Part shown: positions 9,219 through 18,518 of the stretch, in pieces
Layout: each line of letters opens with the position of its first letter
Position numbering within the stretch: position 1 is the first letter of the stretch
Source: Limnohabitans sp. 63ED37-2
GTDB taxonomy: Bacteria > Pseudomonadota > Gammaproteobacteria > Burkholderiales > Burkholderiaceae_C
Assembly: GCF_001412535.1 (NCBI RefSeq)
Contig: NZ_CP011774.1
Location: 1,545,501 to 1,609,500, forward strand
Reading direction: 5' to 3'
Length of the DNA: 64,000 bases
Notes under the pieces: generated by a model
Databases searched by the model: none
What the model saw: the letters and a program-made list of their open reading frames with translations, nothing else
Told to the model about the DNA's origin: nothing
Translations under genes and position numbers: made by a program

Positions 9219-10028
9219 TCAAATTATAGCGTCATTTTTTCGCCCTCTCGGGCTGACCGCTAAAAAATTCAAAATTTCTGAGGCCGCGCACATGCCAAAG
9301 GTCGCGGTCACGCTCACCACCGATCCGTAGCCATGGCAATTGAGCGAGCCGTCGCCTTCGATCGCACACGAGGCATCGGGTGGTGCCACGGCTTCGCGGC
9401 TGAACACGCCCAGAATACCGATGCTCTTGCCACCTTTGGCCGCCCCGTGGTGTTTGCGCAGGCGGTAACGCAGCTGGGCCAACAGCGGGTCGTGCGTGAT
9501 GCGCGAGAGGTCGTCCACATCCACCTTGTGCGCCAAGCGTTTGCCACCCGCAGCGCCCACGGTGATGAAGCCCAGGCCTTCGTCCAAGGCCCATTGCGCC
9601 AGGCTCACTTTGGCTTTGACCTGGTCGCAGGCATCGACCAAGGCATCGGGCTTGCAGGGCAAGAGCTCAGGCCAGTTCTCGGGCGTCACAAAATCATCCA
9701 CCACATCGACTTGGCATTGCGGGTGAATCAAGGCAATGCGTTCTTGCATGGCCAACACTTTGGATTGGCCCGTGGTGTTGCTGAGGGCATGAATTTGGCG
9801 ATTGATGTTGGACTCGGAAATATGGTCCATGTCGACAAGGGTCAAACGCGCCACGCCACTGCGTGCCAAAGCTTCTGCGGTCCAGGAGCCCACCCCACCG
9901 ATGCCGACCACCACCACATGCGATTGTTGTATGCGACTGGCCCCGGCCATGCCATAAAGGCGTTGCACCCCCCCAAAGCGGCGAGTGCTTTCATCGTTGT
10001 CTGCGTCCATCATGGGTATGGGGCTCAT
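9219..10028 (-). CDS. tcdA: tRNA threonylcarbamoyladenosine dehydratase TcdA
   Basis: An E1-like, ThiF/MoeB-family ATP-dependent enzyme of 269 residues that cyclises t6A37 of ANN-decoding tRNAs to cyclic t6A. The nucleotide-binding motif VVGIGGVGSW spans residues 40-49, followed by the VDMDHISESNINRQ segment typical of TcdA/CsdL. Two cysteines flank the late SCAIEGDGSLNC segment, a family-specific C-terminal feature rather than the MoeB zinc site. The gene follows the YeeE/YedE transporter and directly precedes a tRNA-Lys whose A37 is a substrate position. ThiF or MoeB are the alternatives, but neither has this C-terminal region. Confidence 0.94.
   Translation of the reverse strand: MSPIPMMDADNDESTRRFGGVQRLYGMAGASRIQQSHVVVVGIGGVGSWTAEALARSGVARLTLVDMDHISESNINRQIHALSNTTGQSKVLAMQERIALIHPQCQVDVVDDFVTPENWPELLPCKPDALVDACDQVKAKVSLAQWALDEGLGFITVGAAGGKRLAHKVDVDDLSRITHDPLLAQLRYRLRKHHGAAKGGKSIGILGVFSREAVAPPDASCAIEGDGSLNCHGYGSVVSVTATFGMCAASEILNFLAVSPRGRKNDAII
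9223..9228 (-). promoter_or_regulatory. Candidate -10 box of tRNA-Lys
   Basis: A perfect TATAAT on the minus strand lies about 36 bases upstream of the mature tRNA 5' end and overlaps the last codons of tcdA. No clear TTGACA is found 17 bases further up. It would let the tRNA be transcribed independently of tcdA. Confidence 0.5.
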
Positions 10029-10049
10029 GGGCGGGTCTGAGAAGAGGGT

Positions 10050-11162
10050 TCAGGCATGGCGGATTTGCCATTGCAAAGCGCCCCAGGTGCCTGCAAAAAT
10101 GCCCAAGACAGACAGCATGCTGCCCAAGCTCAAGGTCGACAGCCCCGTCAGGCCCTGACCGAAGGTGCACCCCATGGCCAGCACACCGCCGGTGCCCATG
10201 AGCGCCCCGCCGACCAGGTGACGCACCAAGTCGGCACGGTGTGTGAATCCCTCCCAGCGAAAGCTGCCTTGCTGCAGAGCACTCCCACAAGCACCCAGCA
10301 CAACACCGGCTACAGTGACCATGCCCCAGGTCAGCCGTTTGCTGCCGTCGCTGAAGTACATGAAGGCATCGAGCCAGTAGCCCACGGGAGCCGTGAAGCT
10401 CAAGGCTTCCATTCGGCCGCTTTGGGTGGTGACAAACACCGGCTCCAGCGTATCCGGGTGCTCAGGCACAAACCCCATCACACCGCTGACCCACCAGAGC
10501 GCCACCACCAAGACGCCCAGACCTGCTCCGGTGGTCCAATTGAACAGGGTGTGAAATCGTCTGTCTTTGAGCACCCAACCCACCAAGAGCAGGGACACCA
10601 AGGCTGCACTGATGCCCAGACCCGCACGCATATCCCACCCCGTCACGCTGGACAGCCACTGGCCTAAAAAAGGGCCGTGGGGCAAATCGATGGCCACCGG
10701 GTCCAGACCATGCACCCGCCACACCGCCGTCAGGCCACGCATGGCCGCCAATGCGGCGACCGCCATGGCCAGCAAAACCACCAGAGATTTGAGGTTACCT
10801 GCCGCCATCCGAACCAAAGATTTGCTGCTGCAGCCCGATGCCAGCACCATGCCGATGCCAAACAAGCCCCCCCCAAAAAGCGACGAGAGCCAAGGCAATT
10901 GGGAGGACGCATAAATGGTGTTCAGTGGACTGATCCAACCCAGCCAGGCCATCAGACCGAATCCAGCCATGGCCACCGCCACAGCCAAGGCCCATTGCCG
11001 CAGGCGGGTGGCATCACGCATCAACATCCAATCGCTGATCGCCCCCAAGGTGCAAAAGTGTCCCCGATGAATCAACACCCCGACCAGCAAGGAAATGGCA
11101 AAGCTGGCCCCCCAAACTTGGTAGACCATCCACTGGAAGTCATCCGCAGACAACAAAGTCAT
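10050..11162 (-). CDS. YeeE/YedE family sulfur-compound transporter
   Basis: A 370-residue polytopic inner-membrane protein with about ten hydrophobic segments, of the family that includes the thiosulfate importer TsuA/YeeE. The conserved cysteine motifs thought to relay thiosulfate through the pore are present: HFCTLGA (C37), ASGCSSKSL (C111) and AMGCTFGQGL (C332), plus C292 in GACGSAL. The two halves are related, with the CSSKSL and CTFGQG loops in equivalent places. No tusA/yeeD gene is attached, so the sulfur acceptor is not indicated. It lies six bases downstream of cpoB and 21 bases upstream of tcdA on the same strand. Substrate specificity cannot be read from sequence alone. Confidence 0.82.
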   Translation of the reverse strand: MTLLSADDFQWMVYQVWGASFAISLLVGVLIHRGHFCTLGAISDWMLMRDATRLRQWALAVAVAMAGFGLMAWLGWISPLNTIYASSQLPWLSSLFGGGLFGIGMVLASGCSSKSLVRMAAGNLKSLVVLLAMAVAALAAMRGLTAVWRVHGLDPVAIDLPHGPFLGQWLSSVTGWDMRAGLGISAALVSLLLVGWVLKDRRFHTLFNWTTGAGLGVLVVALWWVSGVMGFVPEHPDTLEPVFVTTQSGRMEALSFTAPVGYWLDAFMYFSDGSKRLTWGMVTVAGVVLGACGSALQQGSFRWEGFTHRADLVRHLVGGALMGTGGVLAMGCTFGQGLTGLSTLSLGSMLSVLGIFAGTWGALQWQIRHA

Positions 11163-11168
11163 TCGTTG

Positions 11169-11981
11169 TCAGCGCAGACGGCCAAGACGTTCACGCGCCG
11201 TGCTCGCGGTTTCGGCTTGGGGATAGGTCGCGATCAACTCTTCCAGCGTTTTGCGAGCGGCCCTCATGTCTTTGAGTTCGATCTGCACATTCGAAATGGC
11301 CAGCATCGCCTCGGCCGCACGCGGGTGATTCGGTGCCATGCTCAGCAACTTCTGAAAATTCGCCATGGACTCCTTGTACGCCTTGTTGGCGTATTGGGCG
11401 TTGCCCAGCCAAAAAAGGGCCGAGGGCGCATAAGCGCTGGAAACATGACGCAGCAAAAAGGCGGACAAGGCAGTTTGCGCCGCAGGGAAATCGGCCTGGC
11501 GAAAAAACGCCATGGCTTTGTCAAAATCGGACTTCTCAGAGGGGTCCACCATCACTTCTCGACCATCGATGGTGACCTGTACCGGCTCGAAACGACGCAA
11601 GCGGTCGTCCACACTGCTGATCACATCTTTTTGGCGCAACTGCAATTCAGTCAAGTCACGTGCCAAGCGCTCTTGTGCACCCAAGCTTTGAGACAACTCC
11701 GACTTGAGCCGATCGATTTGCCCTTGCAAATCCAGCAGGGCACCTCGCAGCTGGTCAATGGCCTGGGTTTGCGCTTGATTCTGCGACTGGGTGTTTTGCT
11801 CGATCAGGGCACGAGTGGCGTTTTGGGACTGTTCCAAGCGCTGGCGCAAATCCAGAATAGCCCGGCGCGCTTCGTCGTCACCACCGAACAAGGACGCTTG
11901 CACAGGGCCGGACAAACCCGTCAAACCAAGGGTCAGAGCCATGGCGGCAAGGCGCCAACCACCGGATCGAACGTTTTGCAT
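11169..11981 (-). CDS. cpoB: Tol-Pal system coordinator CpoB (YbgF)
   Basis: A periplasmic protein of 270 residues that coordinates outer-membrane constriction by Tol-Pal with septal peptidoglycan synthesis. A signal peptide with hydrophobic core LAAMALTLGLTGL and likely cleavage after VQA (residue 29) is visible. A coiled-coil trimerisation segment runs roughly from 40 to 120, and TPR-like repeats fill the C-terminal half (AFFRQADFPAAQTALSAFL, ALFWLGNAQYANKAY and onward). It follows pal by eight bases, the usual tolB-pal-cpoB order. Confidence 0.93.
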   Translation of the reverse strand: MQNVRSGGWRLAAMALTLGLTGLSGPVQASLFGGDDEARRAILDLRQRLEQSQNATRALIEQNTQSQNQAQTQAIDQLRGALLDLQGQIDRLKSELSQSLGAQERLARDLTELQLRQKDVISSVDDRLRRFEPVQVTIDGREVMVDPSEKSDFDKAMAFFRQADFPAAQTALSAFLLRHVSSAYAPSALFWLGNAQYANKAYKESMANFQKLLSMAPNHPRAAEAMLAISNVQIELKDMRAARKTLEELIATYPQAETASTARERLGRLR

Positions 11982-11989
11982 GGCAGGCC

Positions 11990-12532
11990 TCAGTAACGAA
12001 TTTCAACGCGGCGGTTTTGCGCCTGATCGACCTCACTACCACCGGTGGCCAATGGCTTTTCCTTGCCAAAGCTCACGGCTTCGAGTTGCGATTCGGGCAC
12101 GCCCAGCAAGCTCAGCGCCTGGCGCACCGCATCGGCACGCTTTTGGCCCAAGGCCAGGTTGTATTCACGGCCACCACGGTCATCGGTGTGGCCTTCTAAA
12201 TTGGCTTTGCGCTGCTTGTTGGCTTGCAAAAACTGGGCATGCGAAGCGATCACGGGGCGGGCTTCTGGGCGAATCACAAAGCTGTCGTAGTCAAAAAAGA
12301 CCACATGCGCAGTGCCCACAGGGCCTTGGCCTGTGGAGCTTGGAGCAGCCGTCACAGACGCCACGCTGGTTTGAGCGCCCCCCTGCCCTGCACCAATGCC
12401 TTGAACACCCACGCCAACGCCGCTGGATGTGGCCGATTTGTCCTCTACAGGCACATCATCCAACTTGACGCCCGAGGCGCACCCCGCCAGGACCACGGAG
12501 ACCATCATCAAGGACCAAAACTGCTTTTTCAT
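11990..12532 (-). CDS. pal: Peptidoglycan-associated lipoprotein Pal
   Basis: An outer-membrane lipoprotein that ties the outer membrane to peptidoglycan and recycles through TolB. The chosen ATG gives MKKQFWSLMMVSVVLAGC, a lipoprotein signal peptide with lipobox LAGC and the acylated cysteine at residue 18. Ala-Ser follow, so no inner-membrane retention signal. An upstream in-frame start at 12544 would only add MRLS. A flexible Gly/Ser/Ala linker leads to the OmpA-like domain, with the peptidoglycan-binding core LEGHTDDRGGREYNLALG and RR near the C-terminus. It sits between tolB and cpoB. tolQRA is not in the window. Confidence 0.96.
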   Translation of the reverse strand: MKKQFWSLMMVSVVLAGCASGVKLDDVPVEDKSATSSGVGVGVQGIGAGQGGAQTSVASVTAAPSSTGQGPVGTAHVVFFDYDSFVIRPEARPVIASHAQFLQANKQRKANLEGHTDDRGGREYNLALGQKRADAVRQALSLLGVPESQLEAVSFGKEKPLATGGSEVDQAQNRRVEIRY

Positions 12533-12572
12533 ACTCAACCTCATGGATAAAAACGGATTAGAAATTCAGAAA

Positions 12573-13859
12573 TCAGGGACGCACAGGACCCCAATGGGGC
12601 TCGCGGATGTCGCCGCCTTGCCCTGCCAAGCGGGCTTTGATGCGCCCGTCCAGTGTGGTGGTCATCAAGGCCTCACCGCCTTGCTGCGTGGCATAGACCA
12701 ACAAACGGCTGTTGGCTGCAAAACTGGGGCGCTCATCGGCGTTGGTGTCCGTCAACGCCGTGACCTGCCCTGTGGCCAGCTCCATCAGGTGAAGCCTGAA
12801 ACCACCCGTCAGACGCGAGACATAAGCCAGCCACCGGCCATCAGGGCTGATGGCTGGCGAGATGTTGTAGTTGCCCGAGAAAGTGACCCGCTCGGCCGGG
12901 CCACCTTGGGCGGGCATTTTGTAGATTTGGGGGTTACCACCCCGGTCACTGACAAAGTACAAGGTATTGCCATCCGGAGAAAAAGCCGGTTCGGTGTTGA
13001 TGTTCCCCGAAGTCAGGCGCTGGGGCTCGCCGCCCTGCAGGGAGACCCGGTACAACTGCGAGCCACCATCGCGGCTGAGTGTGGCCACAAGGGAGCGGCC
13101 ATCTGGGGCCCAGGCCGGGGCACTGTTGGAGCCTTTGAAATTGGCCACCACCCGACGATTGCCAGTGGCAAGCTCATGGACATACACCACGGGCTTGCGG
13201 GACTCAAACGACACATAGGCCAATTGGGTGCCGTTCGGCGACCAAGAGGGGGAAATGATGGGCTCTGGGCTGTTGAGCGCAGAGCGTGCACCCTCGCCAT
13301 CGGAGTCAGCGATCCAGAGGTTGTAGCGACCACTCGATTTGGTGACATAGCTGATGCGAGAGGTGAACACACCGGGTGTACCGGTCAACTGCTGGTACAC
13401 CCAATCTGACACCCGGTGGGCAGACAAACGCAAATCCGCTGCGGTGACGTTGTCCTTGAAATCCGATTTTTCTAGACCCTTGACCGCGTCCCACAAGCGG
13501 GCCCGCACATCGTAGCGACCATTCGCCAAGCGTGTGACCGATCCCGCCACCAAGGCCTCGGCCGACAAGGGACGCAGGGCTGTCCAGTCAGGACGGCTCA
13601 TTTCGTCAAGGGTCAAACTGGCTGCAGACAAAGGCTTGAACTGTCCGCTGCGGGTCAGATCGGCTTGCACAATTTGTGACAAATTTTGACCCGCTTGTGA
13701 TTCGCCTTTGAAAGGTGCGACCAGAACAGGCAACTGAGTCAGACCCACGCCCGTGACCTCGACTCGAAATTGGGCTTGGGCGACGCTGACCGCCAAAGAC
13801 AGCCAGAGCCCCACCAAGAGCGTACCCAAACGGCGGACAGGTGAACGAAAAAGGTTCAT
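12573..13859 (-). CDS. tolB: Tol-Pal periplasmic beta-propeller protein TolB
   Basis: A periplasmic protein of 428 residues bridging the TolQRA motor and Pal. The chosen ATG gives a signal peptide with a hydrophobic core and an AQA cleavage site at residues 27-29. The frame is open 11 codons further up (MIRHPPMLLML), which would make an unusually long leader. An N-terminal alpha/beta domain is followed by the six-bladed propeller, whose repeats show as FSPDG/ISPDG/WAPDG motifs (PAFSPDGNTLYF, PAISPDGRWLAY). pal follows 40 bases later. The gene is divergent from msbA, separated by about 215 bases, so this tolB-pal-cpoB unit has its own promoter away from tolQRA. Confidence 0.95.
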   Translation of the reverse strand: MNLFRSPVRRLGTLLVGLWLSLAVSVAQAQFRVEVTGVGLTQLPVLVAPFKGESQAGQNLSQIVQADLTRSGQFKPLSAASLTLDEMSRPDWTALRPLSAEALVAGSVTRLANGRYDVRARLWDAVKGLEKSDFKDNVTAADLRLSAHRVSDWVYQQLTGTPGVFTSRISYVTKSSGRYNLWIADSDGEGARSALNSPEPIISPSWSPNGTQLAYVSFESRKPVVYVHELATGNRRVVANFKGSNSAPAWAPDGRSLVATLSRDGGSQLYRVSLQGGEPQRLTSGNINTEPAFSPDGNTLYFVSDRGGNPQIYKMPAQGGPAERVTFSGNYNISPAISPDGRWLAYVSRLTGGFRLHLMELATGQVTALTDTNADERPSFAANSRLLVYATQQGGEALMTTTLDGRIKARLAGQGGDIREPHWGPVRP

Positions 13860-14059
13860 GAGCATCAACAACATGGGAGGGTGGCGAATCAAAACGCCAA
13901 TCGTACACCGTGAACAGCCCCATTTGACCCATGACCATCAGCCAAAGCCCAAGACTGAGTCCGGGAAAAAGTTGTCAACAAGCTTGCCATCGGACCCACA
14001 GCCCCCAAGAAGCTGTCTCAGCGTCCATGACAACAGGTCGATCGGCGGGCTGGCCTGCT

Positions 14060-14065
14060 TACAAT
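14060..14065 (+). promoter_or_regulatory. Candidate -10 box of msbA
   Basis: TACAAT ends ten bases before the msbA ATG, so transcription would start within a few bases of the codon and leave almost no leader. No -35 consensus is evident and no Shine-Dalgarno precedes the ATG. Confidence 0.35.
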
Positions 14066-14075
14066 CGTCACACCC

Positions 14076-15875
14076 ATGTCTGATGCCCAACCCGAATCCC
14101 AGCCGCCCACGGGCTTGGCCCCACAGCCAGGCATCGTCCAGCGTTTGCTGCGCCTCAAACCTTATTTCTGGCGTCAACGCAGCGTCTGGGCGATGGCCAT
14201 GGGGGCCACCTTGGTTGCGGCCCTCACCGAGCCGCTGATTCCGGCCCTGTTTCAGCCCTTGCTGGACAACGGGTTTGCCGAGAACAGTTTGCCACTGTGG
14301 TCCATCCCTTTGGTCGTCATTGGCCTGTTTGGCCTGCGTGGCCTGGCCCACTTTGTGGCGCAGTACGCCTTGGCAAGGGTGACCAACGACGGTATGGAGA
14401 AACTGCGAAGCGATTTGTTTTCCAAACTGGTGCGGGCCGATTTGTCCTTGTTCAACCGGCAGTCGGCGAGCGCCTTGTCCAACACCGTGGTGTATGAGGT
14501 TCAAGTGGGCGCTTCACAACTGGTCTCGGCCTTGATCGGTTTGACCCGCGATGGCTTCACCCTGTTGGCCCTTGTGGGCTACTTGATGTGGCTGAACTGG
14601 CAGCTCACGCTGGTGGTGTTCACGGTGGCCCCGGGTCTGAGCTGGATCATGAAAGTGCTGTCCCGTCGCCTGTATGGCCTGACCAAGGAAAGCCAAAAAG
14701 CCACGGATGATCTGGCCTACGTCGTCGAGGAAAACGTGCTGGCCCACCGCATGGTGCGTCTGCATGGGGCCCAAGCCCAGCAAATAGGGCGCTTCAACGC
14801 GCTGGGTCAGCGTCTGCGCCGCTTGGCCCTCAAATCCACCGTGGCATCGGCCGCCATGACACCGCTGACCCAAATCATGGCGGCGGTTGCCCTGTCTTTG
14901 GTGTTGGTCATCGCCTTGGTGCAGAGCCGCGAAGCTGGATCAGGGGCCACAGTGGGTGGTTTTGTGGCCTTCATCACAGCCATGCTGATGCTGATTGCCC
15001 CCATCAAACGCCTGGCCGATGTGGCCAACCCCATCACCCGGGGACTGGCCGCTCTGGAGCGAGGCCTCTCCTTGATGCACGATGCCCCGGAAGAAAACCA
15101 AGGCCAACACCAGGTGCAACGCGCCAGCGGTGCCCTGGAATGGCAAAACGTGGGTGTGCAGTTCAACCCGGACGGTGATCCGGCTTTGACGCAGATCCAT
15201 TTGCGTGTTCAGCCCGGTGAAACGGTGGCCCTGGTGGGCACCTCAGGTGCAGGCAAAACCACGCTCATTCAGTTGCTGCCGCGCTTTTTGAATCCGAGCA
15301 GCGGACAGGTGCTGCTGGACGGGGTGCCACTGCCGCAGTGGCAACTGGACAGCCTGCGCCAACAATTGGCCATGGTCAGCCAGGACGTGGTCATGCTCAA
15401 CGACAGTTTGGCCATCAACGTGAGTTTGGGCGACACCACCGACCGCGCCAAGGTGCAGGAATGCCTGCAAGCGGCCAATCTGTGGGAGCATGTTCAGACC
15501 TTGCCGCAGGGCATGGACACATTGCTGGGCCACAACGCCAACCAACTCTCGGGGGGGCAGCGCCAGCGCTTGGCGATTGCCCGCGCCTTGTACAAGGATG
15601 CCCCCATTTTGATTCTGGATGAGGCCACCTCGGCCCTGGACAACGAGTCCGAGCGTTTGGTGCAGGACGCCTTGCAAAAACTCATGCAAGGGCGCACCAC
15701 TTTGATCGTGGCACACCGCCTGTCCACCATCGAACACGCCGACCGGGTGATCGTGATGGAGCGCGGCCGGATTGTGGAAGAAGGCCCACCCGCCCAATTG
15801 CTGGCGCAAGGCGGGGCTTATTCGCGCCTGCACCACCGAGGTGAATGGTCCAGCGAAGCGCCTGCCCAGACCTGA
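14076..15875 (+). CDS. msbA: Lipid A export ABC transporter MsbA
   Basis: A 599-residue half-transporter with a fused membrane domain and ATPase, which as a homodimer flips lipid A-core from the inner to the outer leaflet of the cytoplasmic membrane. Six hydrophobic segments occupy about residues 35-320. The ATPase domain has Walker A GTSGAGKT, the Q-loop in MVSQDVVMLN, signature LSGGQRQRLAIARAL, Walker B ILILDEATSALD and the H-loop in VAHRLSTI. Length and the QDVVMLNDSLAINV region fit MsbA; other multidrug ABC exporters of this type are the alternative. It is alone in its transcription unit, divergent from tolB and convergent with rng. Confidence 0.88.
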   Translation: MSDAQPESQPPTGLAPQPGIVQRLLRLKPYFWRQRSVWAMAMGATLVAALTEPLIPALFQPLLDNGFAENSLPLWSIPLVVIGLFGLRGLAHFVAQYALARVTNDGMEKLRSDLFSKLVRADLSLFNRQSASALSNTVVYEVQVGASQLVSALIGLTRDGFTLLALVGYLMWLNWQLTLVVFTVAPGLSWIMKVLSRRLYGLTKESQKATDDLAYVVEENVLAHRMVRLHGAQAQQIGRFNALGQRLRRLALKSTVASAAMTPLTQIMAAVALSLVLVIALVQSREAGSGATVGGFVAFITAMLMLIAPIKRLADVANPITRGLAALERGLSLMHDAPEENQGQHQVQRASGALEWQNVGVQFNPDGDPALTQIHLRVQPGETVALVGTSGAGKTTLIQLLPRFLNPSSGQVLLDGVPLPQWQLDSLRQQLAMVSQDVVMLNDSLAINVSLGDTTDRAKVQECLQAANLWEHVQTLPQGMDTLLGHNANQLSGGQRQRLAIARALYKDAPILILDEATSALDNESERLVQDALQKLMQGRTTLIVAHRLSTIEHADRVIVMERGRIVEEGPPAQLLAQGGAYSRLHHRGEWSSEAPAQT

Positions 15876-15892
15876 GCGCCCAACTCAACGCC

Positions 15893-17365
15893 TCAGAGCA
15901 GCACGATGTCGTACTGCTCAGGTCCCAAGGACGCTTCGACCTGCAGAGAAATTGGCTTGGCGATGAAGTCCGACAAGCCCGCCAAATGCTGGCTTTCTTC
16001 GTCCAGCAACAAATCAATCACCGCTGTGGTGGCCACGATGCGGAACTCGCGCGGGTTGAACTGCCGCGCTTCGCGCAGGATCTCGCGCAGGATGTCATAC
16101 ACCACAGAGCGCGGCGTCTTGACGATGCCCTTGCCCTGACAACTCGGACACGGCTCGCACAGCATGTGGGCCAGCGACTCTCGGGTGCGCTTGCGCGTCA
16201 TCTCCAGCAAACCCAGCGAAGAAAAACCACCCGCCATGGTTTTGACGCGGTCACGGGCCAGTTGTTTGCGGAACTCGGCCAACACAGCGTCCTGGTGCTC
16301 AGGGCGGGCCATGTCGATGAAGTCGGCAATGATGATGCCGCCCAGATTGCGCAGGCGCAGCTGCCGTGCAATGGCTTGCGCCGCCTCCAGGTTGGTCTTG
16401 AAGATCGTGTCCTCAAAATTTCGCGCACCCACATAACCGCCCGTGTTCACATCCACAGTGGTCAGCGCCTCGGTCTGGTCGATGATCAAATACCCGCCCG
16501 ATTTCAGCTCGACCCGGCGGCCCAGCGCCTTGGCGATTTCTTCGTCGATTGAATACAGGTCAAAAATGGGCCGCTCGCCTTTGTAATGCTGCAAGCGTTC
16601 GGCCGCTTTGGGCATGAACTCCTGACCAAAAGCCTGCAATTGTGCAAACTGCTCCTGCGAGTCGATGCGGATGCTCTGTGTGGCCTCGCCTACCAAATCG
16701 CGCAAAACCCGCTGCAAGAGCGTCAGGTCTTGGTGCAACAAGGACGCTGGCGGCAGGCGCAGCGAGGCCTCCTTGATGCGGGCCCAGGTCTTGCGCAGGT
16801 AAGCGATGTCGTCGCTCAATTCCTCGTCACTGGAGTCTTCGGCATTGGTGCGCAAAATGAAGCCGCCCCCGGCCGGGCCCACCAAGGCCTGTAACCTTTG
16901 GCGCAAAGCGTCGCGCTGGTCGGCCGGTATTTTTTGGGAAACACCAATGTGGTCGTCTTGTGGCAAAAACACCAGATGGCGGCCCGCAATGCTGATTTGT
17001 GTGGACAAGCGTGCGCCCTTGGTGCCCATGGGGTCCTTGATGACCTGCACCATGATGGCGCGGCCCTCGAATACCTGCTTCTCGATCGGTACCAGCGGCT
17101 GGCCTGTGCGGGCGGCTGCAGCATCGCCTTCGGCGTGCTTTTGCCACACATCGGCCACATGCAAAAAGGCGGCTTTGTCGAGACCGATGTCGATGAAGGC
17201 CGATTGCATGCCAGGCAAGACACGGGCCACTTTGCCCAGGTACACATTGCCGACCAGACCGCGCTCGAGCGTGCGCTCAACGTGCAACTCCTGCACCGCG
17301 CCAAACTCCACCACCGCGACCCGGGTTTCCTGGGGCGACCAATTGACCAAAATATCTTGTTGCAT
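15893..17365 (-). CDS. rng: Ribonuclease G
   Basis: A single-strand endoribonuclease of the RNase E/G family, 490 residues, that matures the 16S rRNA 5' end and decays some mRNAs. The N-terminal S1 domain is split around residue 40 (LVGNVYLGKVARVLPGMQSAFIDIG). The DNase I-like catalytic core carries the two magnesium aspartates in TTVDVNTGGY and IADFIDM. The Zn-link that holds the dimer is CEPCPSC. There is no RNase E-type C-terminal scaffold. The frame is open 28 codons upstream, but MQQDILVNWSPQETRVA at 17365 fits the family start. It lies 80 bases after maf, as in many proteobacteria. Confidence 0.95.
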   Translation of the reverse strand: MQQDILVNWSPQETRVAVVEFGAVQELHVERTLERGLVGNVYLGKVARVLPGMQSAFIDIGLDKAAFLHVADVWQKHAEGDAAAARTGQPLVPIEKQVFEGRAIMVQVIKDPMGTKGARLSTQISIAGRHLVFLPQDDHIGVSQKIPADQRDALRQRLQALVGPAGGGFILRTNAEDSSDEELSDDIAYLRKTWARIKEASLRLPPASLLHQDLTLLQRVLRDLVGEATQSIRIDSQEQFAQLQAFGQEFMPKAAERLQHYKGERPIFDLYSIDEEIAKALGRRVELKSGGYLIIDQTEALTTVDVNTGGYVGARNFEDTIFKTNLEAAQAIARQLRLRNLGGIIIADFIDMARPEHQDAVLAEFRKQLARDRVKTMAGGFSSLGLLEMTRKRTRESLAHMLCEPCPSCQGKGIVKTPRSVVYDILREILREARQFNPREFRIVATTAVIDLLLDEESQHLAGLSDFIAKPISLQVEASLGPEQYDIVLL

Positions 17366-17445
17366 GGAGGGCATCAGATGGGGAAAAGAGAAAAACAATT
17401 CGAGACAAGACAGGGCAACTTCAGCGCCTTGACTTATCTCAATGC

Positions 17446-18048
17446 TCAACAGCGCACGCCCAAGTTCCGCAGCAAAGCAGCGGTCTCGAACAGCGGCAAA
17501 CCCATGATGCCTGAATAACTGCCCCGGATCTGTTCAATATGAGCAGCTGCCCTGCCCTGCACCCCATAAGCCCCGGCTTTGCCCATGGGCTCGCCAGTGG
17601 CCACGTAGGCACGGATTTGCGCAGCGGTCATGGGCGCGAAGCGCACCCACGATTGCGACACTGTGGCCACTCGTTGTTGCCCTTTTTGTGCGGCAACGGC
17701 AGTCAACACGCGGTGGGTTTGCCCTGATAGCCGTTTCAGGATGCGCACGGCATCGGCCTCATCCGCTGGTTTGCCCAAAATATCCCGCCCCAGGCACACG
17801 GTGGTGTCGGCGCACAGCACGGGCGCAAGCGGCAGGCCCTGGCGCTTCAAGCGCTGCACGGCGGCGTCGAGTTTGAGTCCCGTGACACGCGCCACATAGC
17901 GCGCAGGCGCTTCCGAGCCATGCACGTCTTCCAAAGACTCGGCATCTTCATCGGGCCCGGCCAAGAGCAGCTGGTGAGCCACCCCAATTTGGTCAAGCAA
18001 CTGACTGCGCCGGGGGCTTTGGGAAGCGAGGTAGATGAAGGCGCTCAT
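17446..18048 (-). CDS. maf: Maf-type nucleoside triphosphate pyrophosphatase (YhdE-like)
   Basis: A 200-residue house-cleaning pyrophosphatase that hydrolyses dTTP/UTP and modified pyrimidine nucleotides. The phosphate-binding motif SQSPRR begins at residue 9, the catalytic aspartate is in CADTTVCL, and the late motif GKAGAYGVQG and GSYSGIMGLPL are present. The SQSPRR arginines and the neighbouring rng gene favour the YhdE subgroup over YceF, which prefers m7GTP. Its ATG overlaps the rlmH stop (ATGA), so the two are translationally coupled. Confidence 0.92.
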   Translation of the reverse strand: MSAFIYLASQSPRRSQLLDQIGVAHQLLLAGPDEDAESLEDVHGSEAPARYVARVTGLKLDAAVQRLKRQGLPLAPVLCADTTVCLGRDILGKPADEADAVRILKRLSGQTHRVLTAVAAQKGQQRVATVSQSWVRFAPMTAAQIRAYVATGEPMGKAGAYGVQGRAAAHIEQIRGSYSGIMGLPLFETAALLRNLGVRC

Positions 18049-18512
18049 TCGCGGTGGTAGGGGTGGTTGGCGTTGATGGACCAGGCGCGGTAGAGCTGCT
18101 CGATCAAGAGCACCCGGGCCATGGCGTGGGGCAAAGTCATGTCAGACAAGCGTATGCGCTCGTGCGCGGCCCGCCGGAATTCGGGCTCCAAACCGTCGGG
18201 GCCGCCAATGACCAAGGCCACATCGTCACCGCCAAGCTGCCAATGGGTCAGGCGGGTGGCCAGGGCCTGCGTCGTGAGGTTGGTGCCGCGCTCGTCGAGC
18301 ACCACGATGCGGGTGCCACGCGGAATCGCCGCCTCGATGCGCTGGCGCTCTGCTGCGTACAGGTTGGGAAGGGTTTTGGAGCCGCGGGGCTCGGTTTTCA
18401 CGGCCTTGAGCTCGACCTTGAGCTCAGGCGGAAAACGTTTGGCGTAGTCGTCCCAAGCGGTCTGCGCCCAATCCGGCACGCGCAGGCCGACCGCAACGAT
18501 CAGCAGCTTCAT
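18045..18512 (-). CDS. rlmH: 23S rRNA pseudouridine1915 N3-methyltransferase RlmH
   Basis: A 155-residue SPOUT-class (trefoil-knot) methyltransferase that makes m3Psi at position 1915 of 23S rRNA in complete 70S ribosomes. The SAM-binding knot segment is VALVIGGPDGLEPEF, and the C-terminus LLIEQLYRAWSINANHPYHRE ends in the family's HPYH motif. Length is normal. It starts six bases after rsfS and overlaps maf. The rsfS-rlmH pair is widely conserved, and both products act on the ribosome. Confidence 0.96.
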   Translation of the reverse strand: MKLLIVAVGLRVPDWAQTAWDDYAKRFPPELKVELKAVKTEPRGSKTLPNLYAAERQRIEAAIPRGTRIVVLDERGTNLTTQALATRLTHWQLGGDDVALVIGGPDGLEPEFRRAAHERIRLSDMTLPHAMARVLLIEQLYRAWSINANHPYHRE

Positions 18513-18518
18513 GCAGGA

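Noticed and set aside
10677..11996. 439-codon plus-strand frame
   Set aside because: Antisense of the YeeE/YedE and cpoB genes.
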